Shown here in pieces: positions 9,157-19,167 of a DNA stretch of 64,000 bases. Under the pieces are notes generated by a model. The model saw only the letters and a program-made list of their open reading frames with translations, was not told the origin of the DNA and ran no database searches. The stretch's first letter is position 1. Each line of letters opens with the position of its first letter. Made by a program: the position numbers and the translations under genes. The stretch is from Cephalotus follicularis (taxonomy: Eukaryota; Streptophyta; Magnoliopsida; Oxalidales; Cephalotaceae): assembly GCA_001972305.1 (NCBI GenBank), contig BDDD01001826.1, positions 13,389-77,388 on the forward strand, written 5' to 3'.

Positions 9157-11559
9157 TGTAACGCCCGGGGTTTTCGTTAAGGTGTAATGTTGCATTTCTA
9201 ATATAATTTTACACGTTGAATTAATGAGGATCGTGTTTTTCCCCTTTGGAGTGTTGAAAGTTGCAAGAAAAAGTGTGTTAGTGTGTTTTTGTGCAGGGGG
9301 CAGTTGACTGCCACAAGGAGGCAACCGACTGGACTCCCCTGGTGAAGGCGGCAGCCAGCTGCTGTGAGGAAGCAGCCGGCTGGTTTGAGTGTCGGCAGAA
9401 ACAGTCGACTGCCAAGTCATGGCAGCCGACTGCNTTTAGAGTGGATTGAACATGTGTGATTTCTGCTGTTTTTGGGCACTGCCCGTAGGGGCAGTCGACT
9501 TTCCAAGGAGGACAGTCGACTGTCCAGGGAGGACAGTCGACTGTCCGAGGCCAGCAGTCCACTGTTCGTGAGGAACAACCGACTGCCCATGGATACCAGC
9601 CGACTGTGCATTGGAGCCAGTCGACTGTTCATGCCTGGAATTGCAGGTTGCTTCCTGTTGATTGAGTAGCCGACTGCCAGAGGAAGGCAGCCGACTGTGG
9701 GTGGGGCAGCCGACTATTTTGGGTAACAGGCGACTGTCCACGTGTCACTCTACCCGGACTTGCTGAGGTGGCATGCTGGGACAAGTGGCGACAAAGGAAT
9801 GTGTATGGACCAGCCGACTGCCTGGAGAGGGCAGCCGACTGTTGGTTAAGGGCAGCCGACTGCCAAGTGAGAAACAGCCGACTGGTTGAGACTGTTTTGC
9901 ATTGTGAGCATATGTGTGCATTTTGTACTATGATAAACTGTATTTCGAATTGGTTATTGATGATTGTGAAACGTTTTACCACTTTTGGAGGTGCAAACAT
10001 GATTTCTATAAATCATTACTTTATGTGAGATGTACGTTTTGAGATATATATATTCTCGAAAGATTGCGAAAATGGCTTCCACAACCTTGTGAAAATGTGT
10101 TCGGTTAACTGAATGGTTTATTGAAATCATTGTTGTTTGGAAAGGTATGTTTTCCAAAAGGATTGCGAAATGGCTTTCCAGAGATTGCGGAACTGTTATA
10201 CGAAATACGTATTTTTGAGGCATTTGAATGTAGTTCAAATAACCGGGTTTTACGGAAAGTGTATGATTCCAAGTACTTTGATACTTGAGTTTTCGGAAAA
10301 GTATTGTTATGTATATTTTGACAAATATATATGTTGCAAGTATTTATATCTATAAATTACTTGAAATGTTTGAAGGAAAATGTATTGTTGCAAGTATTTT
10401 ACGAAGCATAATTTACTTGGGAAATGGAGTGTTATATATATATTTTGACAAATATATATATATGTTGTAAGTAGTTATACTTTAAATGTTTTGGAAACGA
10501 ACTGCAATATTTTGAACGAGATGTTTTCATCAAGTATTTATTTTATAAACTACTTGAGTTATTTTGTGTGTGTGCTGTGATTGCACCGTTATCGTGATTG
10601 TGTTGAGTATTGGTACTTAGCCGCCGTGATAGTATTGTTTACTGTGAATTGATTGTTGTTACTTAGCCGCCGTGCTAGTAACGTGGATGTTATTGTATTG
10701 ATTGTGATTGATTGTTTCCGCTAGCGGGGTAATGTTGGTACTTAGCCGCCGTGCTAGCATCGTGAGTGTTGCCGTTAGCGGGGAAGTGTTGGTACTTGCC
10801 GCCGTGCTTGTATCGTAGTGTGTTCCGAGCGTTGTCCACGCCGTCGTGCCTGTGACGGGAACAATTGTTTGCATTGAGTGTATTGATTGTCTGCCATGAC
10901 ATGCTTGATTGAGTATAGTGTTGTCCTTTGGGACATGACTGATCGTTATTGTGGAGTGATGGGTCCTTAGAGACCCGAGACATAGTTGGCTACTTGTGCC
11001 GTTGTGATATTGTGGACCGTGTAGTGTGATGATGTGTTCTGGTGACATCGTGGGCTGTGACCTTGTGGTCGTGGCATATATATATATATGCATCGAGATA
11101 TAGTATGTACTGCATCATTGTGCATTCATGTCATGACATGTTTTATGCTTGACCCTGGATCACTTTTATGGTTTTGCCGAGTGAGGACAAAGGCTAACCC
11201 CCTACAACTTCGGTGTGTTTCAGGTTGGTGCAGCCATTGGTTACCGTTGGGCTCCGAGGAGCAAAGTGAAGTTTTATGTTGTTTACTTTTGAGGAATGTT
11301 TATGGATCATTGTAATAAATGAATGGTGGTAATACTGAATACTGTACATGCTCCTTTTGAGGGCAGTTAACTGTGATGATGTTTACTGTTGTAGCATGTA
11401 GTATGGGATACATGTTATGTTATATTTCGGCCTATATTATATGCTTCCGCGAGTTGTTAATGGATATGGAAAGTTGTAATTTTATGGTATTTTGCATAAG
11501 CCGGATTTATATGTTAATTGCCACCACTTTTATATGTTGTTGGGAACCGGGGTGTGACA
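9157..11559 (+). repeat. 3' LTR of element B (contains one N)
   Basis: It matches the 5' LTR from TGTAACGCC to GGTGTGACA but is 2403 bp long. At the single N (9434) about 490 bp present in the 5' LTR (about 3884-4365) are not present, which points to an assembly join and not to biology. Palindrome blocks are at 9298-9434 and 9487-9890; the latter has about 15 sites against 18 in the 5' LTR. Confidence 0.88.
9487..9890 (+). repeat. Palindrome block 2, 3' LTR of B (about 15 sites)
   Basis: Same class as the 5' LTR block but with about 15 sites. The lost sites are whole units, so the array grows and shrinks by units. Confidence 0.8.
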
Positions 11560-11881
11560 GTTATGTTTATGCTCAGATAAGATATGTTATGTTATGATAG
11601 GTTAAGTATTGTGCCCTGTGACGACTCCCTCCGTCCGGGGGTGTTACATTAATACCACATTTTAAACCCAAAATAGCATTTCTTCGTGCCCCTTGGACCA
11701 GATTCAGCCCAAGGCTTCCATTCTCCAATTATCACATTTTGGTCCAATAATAATGACACATTTAAGGCCCAAATATCAATATTAATACCATTTAAGCCCA
11801 ATTTCTCATTTAAACAATTCGGCCCAACATTCAGCTTAGTCTAACAACCATTCTTTTATATTATAAAATTCTTGGTGTTAC

Positions 11882-12196
11882 AGACGCCATATACAGCTAG
11901 AGTCCCTATGCATCGACTCCATGGAGAGAATGCATCGATAGCGTTTAAACCAGTGACTTACGCTCCGATGCTATGGAGAGCATGCATTGACATCATGTGT
12001 AGCTGAAGTCACTAGGCATTAATGCCATGAAGAGCATGCGTTGATGCCATGGTTGCCATGAGAAACCAGTGACTTACGCGTTGACGCTATGTTGTTTAAG
12101 CGTCGACGCTTATACGAAATGAGACAACACGCCTGTTTCATCTTATCATTGGCATTGACGCATAGATAAGATGAGAGGTATGGCGTTGACGCCATG
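11882..12196 (+). repeat. Degenerate GCGTCGACGC palindromes in copia G LTR
   Basis: Sites such as GCGTTGACGCTA and AAGCGTCGACGCTTA (about 12099-12113) and many CAT-rich relatives (GCATTGACATC, GCGTTGATGCC) lie about 100 to 430 bases upstream of the TATA box at 12311. The repeated phrase AACCAGTGACTTACGC occurs twice. Confidence 0.6.
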
Positions 12197-12310
12197 ACAG
12201 GCTAATACGCGGTATCTCACCGAACTTGAGAGAAGATGGTGACTTTTGGGAAGTGTGTTCGAGAATATAGAGATCTGACTTGGACACTTTATGAGAGAGA
12301 AGTCAAAAAC

Positions 12311-12318
12311 TATAAATA
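12311..12318 (+). promoter_or_regulatory. TATA box in the G LTR
   Basis: TATAAATA in the context AAACTATAAATAGCTAAAGG is a strong plant TATA match. It lies in the LTR part of G, so it probably set the start of the genomic RNA. Confidence 0.6.
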
Positions 12319-12892
12319 GCTAAAGGACAAGATGTCAAAAAAAAAAAGCCGAACACACTAGACTCTTTCTCTTTCTGCTTCTAGCTTACACGTTGATGCC
12401 ATATGCCTAGGCGTCAAGGCCAAATCGTCTGGTTCGAATTGCAGCCATTTTCAACCCTCCTGTCATGCCGCAAAGTTCGTTATACGTGGAGATAACTTGT
12501 ACACTGCATCTTATCTTTACATAAAATGATTTAGTGTAGGTTAAACACTTGGCTTACATCTTCCTTATCCGTGGCTTGAGGAGGCACTTTGGAGTTATTG
12601 TATTCAAAGGGTTGAGGGAGCATCACTTGAAGGAAGGAGTCTTCACCCCTGGTAAGAATCTTGTTCTTGTGGCCGTGGTAGCGGGTTGTAGCTTAGGTTA
12701 GATGTAACGCCCGTAATTTCCATGTGTTGTAATTTCACAATGTAAATGTACTTTAATTGTGGAATTAATAAAAAGATGGATTTTCCGAATTTGATGATGT
12801 TTTCCCAACTCTGATGATGTAGAAATTGGAGTCCAATTGTTAGAGAAATGTCAAAGGTGTAATTCAGTTAAACGGCACAATTTTAGGGTTAA

Positions 12893-12996
12893 AGCGCTGA
12901 CGCCTGGACTTGGGGCGTCGACGCTCAAGCCGTTAAAACGTGTGTTTAAATGCAACACATAAGCGCCGCCGCCTGCATGTGAACGTCGACGCTTTG
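12893..12996 (+). repeat. Palindrome block 1 of LTR C (GCGTCGACGC class)
   Basis: Four sites, among them GGCGTCGACGCTC and GAACGTCGACGCTTTGC, lie about 190 to 290 bases after the LTR start and upstream of the TATA box at 16185. Confidence 0.7.
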
Positions 12997-14573
12997 CGGC
13001 GTGTTCTGCATACTCATAACAGCAGATGGATATGTCACAGGGAGGTGTTTCCTTGTCACTTATCAAGCATCTTAGCAGGTGTTTAAGAACGTGGCAATGC
13101 ATGCCTTTGTTGCCAGACATACATGCAACAACAAGGCATGGGACAGAGGGATAATCCCTCAGTGCATGGTCTGTGGAGAGAGAGAGAAGGACACCTGTTG
13201 CACCTGGTCTGCATGAAATGGGAGGAGTTAATCTGGTGGGTTTTTGTCACACCCCGTTTTCCAATCACGTTAGACAAGCATATGTGGTGATATCAGTAAT
13301 TAAATATATATGTATTCCAGCATTCATTCAACACTTCGTAAACAATATGCGGAAGCATTCGAAAGCCGGAATATAAATACAAGTCGTCCGCACGCATCCC
13401 ATACTACGTGCGGGAACAAGTCAAGTAATTATCCTTACATAAGGAAATACAACAAAAACAAGGTATGAACCATTCAATACAAATTAAAGTACAACATCAT
13501 AAATAACAACCTTAAATCAAAAGTAGAAGCTCTCCAAGCTTCAGCAGCGATCTCCAAACGTCTTCGCTTAATCTGAAATTGTAGGGGTTAGCCGTTGTCC
13601 TCACTTGGCTAAGTAGGAAGATAATGTATGCTAAGGAGTATATGGATGCAACATGTATGACAGTTTATATCAAAATAACATTTGAATGTGCCAATATATA
13701 AGCAAACATGCCAAGTGGCCATAAACAATACATATGCAAGAATACCGCACAAGGGTACAATCAATTCGTCCGCATTTGGGTGTCACAGGTCGCTAACTCC
13801 TAGCACCAACTGTGCACCACCTACCTATCACCCTACACTCCGAAGATGATAGATCAGGTAACATTTACTACCGGCGTTGGCGGGTAGTTTAACAATAAGA
13901 TCTGCAATGCAGACACATTTGGGTGATACTCTGGCCAACTCCTGGCACCCAGGATCACTTCCGTAGTCAGTGACATCCTCCATCACTCGGCTACGGCAAT
14001 AAGCATGGACAAACAATTCAAGCATTTCAATAATAATATTACATATATCGATAATATGCAATATAAAGGTTGTTTTCTTTACAAACATATAACAATTCAT
14101 TTATCGTACATCTCATATGAGGAAAACGACTTCAATTCAATAGTGGTTTCCAGTTTGGGAAACAAAACAGTAGGTACCTCTCATACGAGAAAAATCAGTA
14201 GTTCATTTGGCAATAATCATTCATTTGAAAATGATAGTTGATATCATAATTTGGGTACATAGCCCATAGTTGGTTTCAATTATTGAAATACAAGTGGTGT
14301 TGGTGTTAAATGATACAAAAACAGTATATACTAATATGACAGTAGCATATTCAGTAACAATAATCAAGCAGTAGCAATTCAAGAATTCACAAGAATAGCA
14401 TTTCAAAGTCATTCATATGCAACTCTCACAAGGAGTGCGTACGTTGTTTAGTTTTGGAATGTAATTGTATATGAGGCCAGGATTGACTGTTCTAGTCATC
14501 CATATGAAGGCCAAGTCGATTACATTCAAAATTGAGGCCTTAACAGGACTTATATCAGTAATTTGGCCTAGAA

Positions 14574-14690
14574 CAGTCGACTGCTCTCAGGAACAGTCGG
14601 CTGTTTTGGTTGAGTAGTCGAATGATCTCTCTTGACAGTCGACTGGATGCATTGAGTAGTCGACTTTCATGAAGAACAGTCGACTGCTTC
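14574..14690 (-). repeat. Palindrome block 2 of LTR D (CAGTCGACTG class)
   Basis: Six sites, including CAGTCGACTG at 14575 and 14679 and CAGTCGGCTG near 14603, lie inside the predicted leader intron of D. Confidence 0.75.
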
Positions 14691-15737
14691 TGCCCAGAAA
14701 TGCAGGTAGTAGCAGTTTGTGATTTTCAATCTCTAATACAAATCCAATCAAACATGCAACAATGCAGAAAAGTAAACATACATGTCATGCATGATCATAT
14801 GTTCCAAAACATAGCGTTACCCCTACCTTAAAACGCTATCCCGAAATCAATGGAGCTTGATTTCTCTCTTTGAGTTCCAAGCCTTTTTCACCAACAATCT
14901 TTCAATCCAGCAGAAACAATCTATGTATGCATGTTTATGAACACATGCATTAGCACCAGAAGGTTTCAGTAAATACTTATAACAACTACAATTCCAACAG
15001 TGGCTAGTCCCTAGTTCATTGAGTCTTAAACATCACTCTTATCATTCCCTCTGAACTCTTTGTCAAATACCTTTCAATTTCGGGTTCTTTGATCTTAATG
15101 TTGACAGAAAATGTATGTGTATACTTAGGGGAATCAGTCATTATAACAACTGACTAACAACAACAATAATCAAAATTAGAGTTATTTAACTCTCTAAGCT
15201 TCATATCCATTTCTCTCTTCTTTCCCTTACCATCTTAAATCAATTCTAAAGTTGTTAAACTTAACCATTGATAGGAGATATTAACATTCCTAAATGCACT
15301 ACAATCACAGCAGCAGTAAGTTCGAATTTAGAAACTTACCAAGAGTCCAAAGCTTCAATCCACCTTCTTTGAGCTCTCTCAATCCTCCAATGCAAGCTTC
15401 CAATAATCTCCAGCAACTCTCCTCGATATTCAGTGTTTCTAACACTCATTCTCAGCTCATGCACAGCTGATATAGGGGTCTGGAGCTTCAGAATTCGCCA
15501 GGCTCCATTACTCAACTCTCTCATTTCCTTCTCTCCCTCACATGCATCCTCTTTATCACCCTTCTCACTTCTATTTTGCAGGTTGCAGGTCTGCAACTTG
15601 CAGATGGAATAGAGGGCATGCAAGCATGCCTTTTTGCATGCTCTGGCAGCTCCTGTCTCGTGTGACACCTGCCCACCATGCAATCTCCTCTTTGTTCAGT
15701 CTAACAGGCATGCACATACACCTGTTCTGTACCGATC

Positions 15738-15915
15738 CCGTCGACTGTCTTCAAATGGCAGTCGACTGTCCACTACACGCATCAGGCAGTCGACTGCTCC
15801 CCTGTGACAGTCGGCTGTCTTGCCTGATTTTGGTTATCTTAAGTTTGATTTTCACCAAATCGGCTGTTCCTTCATAAGCCAGGCAGTCGACTGTTACCCT
15901 ATGACAGTCGGCTGT
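15738..15915 (-). repeat. Palindrome block 1 of LTR D (CAGTCGACTG class)
   Basis: Six sites lie about 170 to 350 bases from the LTR start. A 70 base phrase with GACAGTCGGCTGTCTTGCC occurs twice (about 15806 and 15902), so the block grew by local duplication. Confidence 0.75.
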
Positions 15916-16184
15916 CTTGCCTGATTTCGGTTATCTTAAGTTTGATTTTCACCAAATTGCATCTCCATTCATCCCAAGTAATTACCAATCACAAAAATTA
16001 TTATAATTGGACATTAAATTCAAATGAGTGCACATTTTATTAATCAATATTACAATGCACACGAATTGAATTTGCGGCTATTACAGTTTTGGCAGAAGGG
16101 AACAAAAATGTTCTGCATAAAATGCCTACTCATCTCACCCATCCCATCTGTTACAGAGAGCTACAGGGTAAATAGCACTGTGAG

Positions 16185-16193
16185 TTATAAAAG
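16185..16193 (+). promoter_or_regulatory. TATA box of LTR C
   Basis: TTATAAAAG followed by AGAGCAAGAGAAC, about 340 net bases after palindrome block 1. Confidence 0.6.
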
Positions 16194-16363
16194 AGAGCAA
16201 GAGAACTTGAGAGAGGAAACAACCACCATTGTTGAGCAAAAAGGGGAGCTTGCACACCAACTGCTAGGATGAACCAGGGAGTTTCCAAGCCATACCTGGG
16301 GATTCAAGTGACCTGTTGAATACTAAAAGAGGTGGACTTTCGGCTTCTAACTTGAGGCCAGAG

Positions 16364-17730
16364 GTAGGGGAAGCCATAATTGTAAATTGTGTTCAAAATT
16401 TGGTGTTTGTCCAGTGATGTTTATGCATGAATTTCATGGTTTGATGATTCGTATTTAGTCACTGAAATGATTCTACCATGTACTGGGTGTGTCACATGAT
16501 ATTGCATAGCCGTTTTCTGTGCTTTATACCTATTAGAATACATGTTATATGCATGGAAATGCCATTGTTTAGCCATGTCGTGAGGTAGAAGACGACCCCT
16601 GCTTGAAACCGTCGACGCCTAAGTAATGACCGTCAACTCTTAGTACTGTGAACTGCGTTTTATATGTTGAAATGCATTTAAACATCGACGTCTAAAGGAG
16701 GAGATATCGAAGCCCAGACACTGAAAGTGCTGACGCTAAGGGACTAAACAGCGCCGCCTAAGGCACATAAGCGTCGACGCCTGAGGAATAAACGCCGACG
16801 CTTTAAAGTCCTGTTTGGACAGTTTTTACGGTTTTGGTGCCCGACGATCCTGTTTTCTCTTAGGATGCATTAGAGCATCTGTATACATTGCATATGCATT
16901 ACTTACTGCCTGTTCTTGACTGTCCATGGATTGATTATGATTTCTAAGTATCGTTACTTTAGAAATGCCTATATGAGTTGGAACTATTATGCTAAAAACG
17001 AAAATATAAGATGAGTGTTATTATATTTTTGAACATGTTGAGAAAGCAATTTCCGCTTACTGAAACTGTTTAAAAGTATTTCTACTACTGAATATTTATA
17101 TTTCAAATGTTTATAACCATCGAAAACATTTTGAAATGAACTGAGTGTTGCCGATCTAAACGATCACCACTGTACTAATACTACACTGTTTACTGTTTAA
17201 TTCATTTTTTGCTCTGTGAATTGCTATGTGGTTGTGCTTGAGCCACTGGTTGCATGGCAGAGGCTGCCAGCGCCGGCTAGTGGTAGGGTTGACCTAGGGG
17301 TCAGGAGTATGGCTGGGTAACTCACTGTACTGTACTATTGCCTCGCTCGGATGCCTAGAGTAGGGACCGGAGTGGGAGTGTAGCTTGGGGCCAGGAGTTG
17401 GCGGCGTTACACATACTGCCTAACTGTTGTGGTTCTGTGTGGACATACTGTACTGCCTGTTGGTCCTTTTCGGACATTACTGTGACTGTGGATGTGATCC
17501 TGGCCGGATCACTACTGTACTGTTCCTGCATACATATTTTTTCTTATATATGTACCCACTGTTATTTCACTGTACTGTTAAATATATATATTTCTCATAT
17601 ATATATATAAACTGGTTTTCCTGCACTGCATCATTTATGCATACATTACATGACATGCATCTAATGTTGATCCCAAGCTACTTTTATGACTTAGCCGAGT
17701 GAGGACAAAGGCTAACCCCCTACTTTACAG
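16364..17730 (+). other. Predicted leader intron of LTR C
   Basis: Donor GAG/GTAGGGG at 16363/16364. The conserved motif is at 17694-17723 and the acceptor TACTTTACAG ends at 17730. Palindrome block 2 (16607-16803) lies in its first fifth. Predicted only. Confidence 0.45.
16607..16803 (+). repeat. Palindrome block 2 of LTR C (GCGTCGACGC class)
   Basis: About eight sites such as ACCGTCGACGCCTAAG, AAGCGTCGACGCCTGAG and AACGCCGACGCTTTA. The class is the same as in block 1 of this LTR. Confidence 0.75.
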
Positions 17731-18116
17731 AATGATGCAGTGGACCGGTTGGACTGGCACGGACGAAGAACAAGTTGTTATGATGCTCTTAATTTTACTT
17801 ATTCTCCTGTTTTGTAATAAACTGGGTTGTTAAAGGAATTTTGATGTACCGTTCTTATGGGTTTGTTAAATGGGTTGATTTAATTATACTATGATCATGC
17901 TCCATTTATTGGGCGATTAACGGTGTTGGACTTGTATTGGGTAGCGTGCAGTATGGGATGCACGTTACGAGTTGACAGCTTATGAATTCTTATGCTTCCG
18001 CAACTGATATCTTGTTATAAGTTTAAAATTTATGGTTTTGCATAAGCTGTATTTATGTGTTAATTGCCTTTATTGCTTTAATGTTGCCTTCTCGATAAAC
18101 GGGGTGTGACATTAGA

Positions 18117-18499
18117 GAACCCTAGCCGAACCCCCTTGCCCATATGGTGGTTTCCTTGCCATCCCTTACGGTTAGGGATGATTGGGTTCGGGTTGGTTAG
18201 ACTTTTGGTTAGGGTTTGTGTGTTTCCTTGTGAGCCTCCTTAGGAGTCCATTTCTACGCTTTACAGTAGCCCTATTGTTCTAACCAGTTTTACCCCATGC
18301 TTTGTTTTTGTTTTTGGTTTTATTGAATCTTTAATTATGGTTCCTTGGCACTCATTGGGACAATTTGGACTTTGATTAGGGCATCCCATTGCTTGGGGAT
18401 TATTCAATTGGATGAAATTTAAAATTCATCGGCCCTAATCCCTAAAGTCCGAATTAGTTTATATGTATTCCGCTGCGTCCCTTAGGGCTGTTCCCAACA
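18117..18499 (+). repeat. End of the 5' LTR of copia G
   Basis: The stretch resembles the end of the E LTR (21240-21454), with GATTAGGGCATCCCATTGCT and a final GTTCCCAACA directly before the primer site. No gene is visible. Confidence 0.75.
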
Positions 18500-18501
18500 A
18501 G

Positions 18502-19167
18502 TGGTATCAGAGCGACCCAATTGACTTCAATTATACCTCAATTTGATGTTTAGTGGATTGGAGATTGCATATGTGTCTTGGCCGATTTTATGTAGCCCTA
18601 CGTTTAGTGGGAGTTCCATCTTTATTGGTCACACTAATGAAATCGACGAACCATTGAGCGCCAAATTGTTACATGTTAATTCAATTATATATTGGTCATA
18701 TTTTTCAATTTCTTATGCATGCTGGTAGGGTTGGGACTCGACCTAGATTTGTGTTTTCTTGTGTGGATAATTTAATTACTTTGTTACATTCATGGAATTC
18801 AATCGGTCTGTAATAAGGCTGCCTGGGTGCGCCGTATTTATTCTTGTTATTTTTCTTAGAGTGAAATTCTATTCTCCCTCAATTGTATTTCTTTTTCGTT
18901 AATTCTATACAAATGGCTGTAAGTTGAAGAAAGGAGATCAATGAAGATTGAAGGGAAGATTAAGAAGATTGCAAGACCTGTTGAAGGCCATGTATGCGTG
19001 GTAGCATTTGTAATAGAGTTAAATTAAATTAGTACACCAAGAAGGACCAAGTGATCACGTTGGCTCACATGATTACTTATAGCTTAAGTCCCAAGTCATG
19101 CCACTTTTATGGTGCATGAGATGGATGTTTTCTTTGCAAACAATTGAAACACGTCCTAGCATGTTAA
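18502..19167 (+). other. Primer site and first part of the leader of copia G
   Basis: TGGTATCAGAGC (18502-18513) is the tRNA-iMet primer site. The leader that follows matches E at 21457-22120, for example CAATCGGTCTGTAATAAGGC at about 18800 and 21759. It continues at 40547 after element E. No long frame is present. Confidence 0.85.

Larger units (their letters stand above)
3609..11559 (+). mobile_element. Element B: gag-only LTR retrotransposon (TR-GAG type), nested in A
   Basis: The element starts TGTAACGCCCGG and ends GGGGTGTGACA. It is flanked by the exact 5 bp duplication GTTAT (3604-3608 and 11560-11564). Parts are 5' LTR 3609-6554, primer site 6558-6569, internal region with gag only, purine tract about 9141-9156, and 3' LTR 9157-11559. 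No protease, reverse transcriptase or integrase sequence is visible in the 2.6 kb internal region. This matches TR-GAG elements, which are non-autonomous and rely on enzymes from a relative; the gag resembles those of F and K. The two LTRs differ by roughly one to three percent by eye outside the palindrome arrays, so the insertion is young. Confidence 0.92.
1..11648 (+). mobile_element. Element A: Ty3/gypsy chromodomain element (Tekay/Del-like), 3' part only
   Basis: The window opens inside this element. What is present is the end of integrase with a chromodomain, a polypurine tract and the 3' LTR, which is split by element B. The LTR begins TGTAATACCC at 956 and ends GGGGGTGTTACA at 11648. 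Its right target duplication would be TTAAT (11649-11653), but the partner lies left of the window. The same family, in opposite orientation, forms element M at the right end. Chromodomain gypsy elements copy through RNA in a virus-like particle and their integrase tends to direct insertion to heterochromatin. Assignment to Tekay/Del rests on the integrase C-terminus and the long LTR; I infer the lineage without a search. Confidence 0.88.
956..11648 (+). repeat. 3' LTR of element A, split by nested element B
   Basis: The LTR consists of 956-3608 and 11565-11648, about 2.74 kb in all, with element B between. It is AT-rich. A pyrimidine-rich region fills about 1200-1440. A possible leader donor AG/GTAAAT is at 1517/1518 and a possible acceptor TTTTCAG ends at 3363. 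One cluster of GTCGAC palindromes lies at 2083-2292. The M LTR (45364-46517 plus 58861-60422, about 2.72 kb) matches it in reverse orientation, including the block about a cacgtcgtgggcctggcac stretch near 2834. Confidence 0.85.
11649..12702 (+). repeat. Probable upstream part of the 5' LTR of copia G
   Basis: The last 180 bp resemble the E LTR before its end (TTGAAGGAAGGAGT near 12629, as at 21199). A TATA box ATAAATAG sits at 12312. The stretch 11882-12200 holds degenerate GCGTCGACGC palindromes. A possible LTR start TGTTACAG is at about 11876. The first 230 bp (11649-11880), rich in GCCCA and AATACCA, are not recognised; they may be older LTR sequence. No gene is visible. Confidence 0.55.
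13245..16085 (-). repeat. Solo LTR D (gypsy family) inside solo LTR C
   Basis: On the minus strand it starts TGTAATAGCCGC at 16085 and ends CGGGGTGTGACA at 13245, 2841 bp, flanked by GTTTT (13240-13244 and 16086-16090). No internal region is present. It carries palindrome blocks at 15738-15915 and 14574-14690, a donor AAG/GTAGGGG at 14827/14826 and an acceptor TTTCAG at 13573. A solo LTR within a solo LTR means two separate rounds of insertion and recombination. Confidence 0.93.
12703..18111 (+). repeat. Solo LTR C (gypsy family), itself split by solo LTR D
   Basis: It starts TGTAACGCCCG, ends CGGGGTGTGACA and is flanked by TTAGA (12698-12702 and 18112-18116). Net length without D is about 2.56 kb. 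There is no internal region, so it arose by LTR-LTR recombination. A TATA box TTATAAAAG is at 16185, a donor AG/GTAGGGG at 16363/16364, and an acceptor TTTACAG at 17730. Its 17226-17405 part matches K (56880-57025, reverse strand) closely. Confidence 0.93.

Noticed and set aside
9278-10000. Several overlapping frames with repeated SRLP or QSTG residues
   Set aside because: They are translations of the palindrome array on both strands. The repeats come from DNA, with no sign of protein selection.
11649-11881. Possible host intergenic DNA or promoter
   Set aside because: Rich in GCCCA and AATACCA words, without gene signals. I cannot tell host DNA from old LTR sequence, so no host claim is made.
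18502-18513. tRNA-like sequence
   Set aside because: Only the 12 bases complementary to the tRNA-iMet end are present; this is a primer site and not a tRNA gene. No tRNA gene was seen anywhere.
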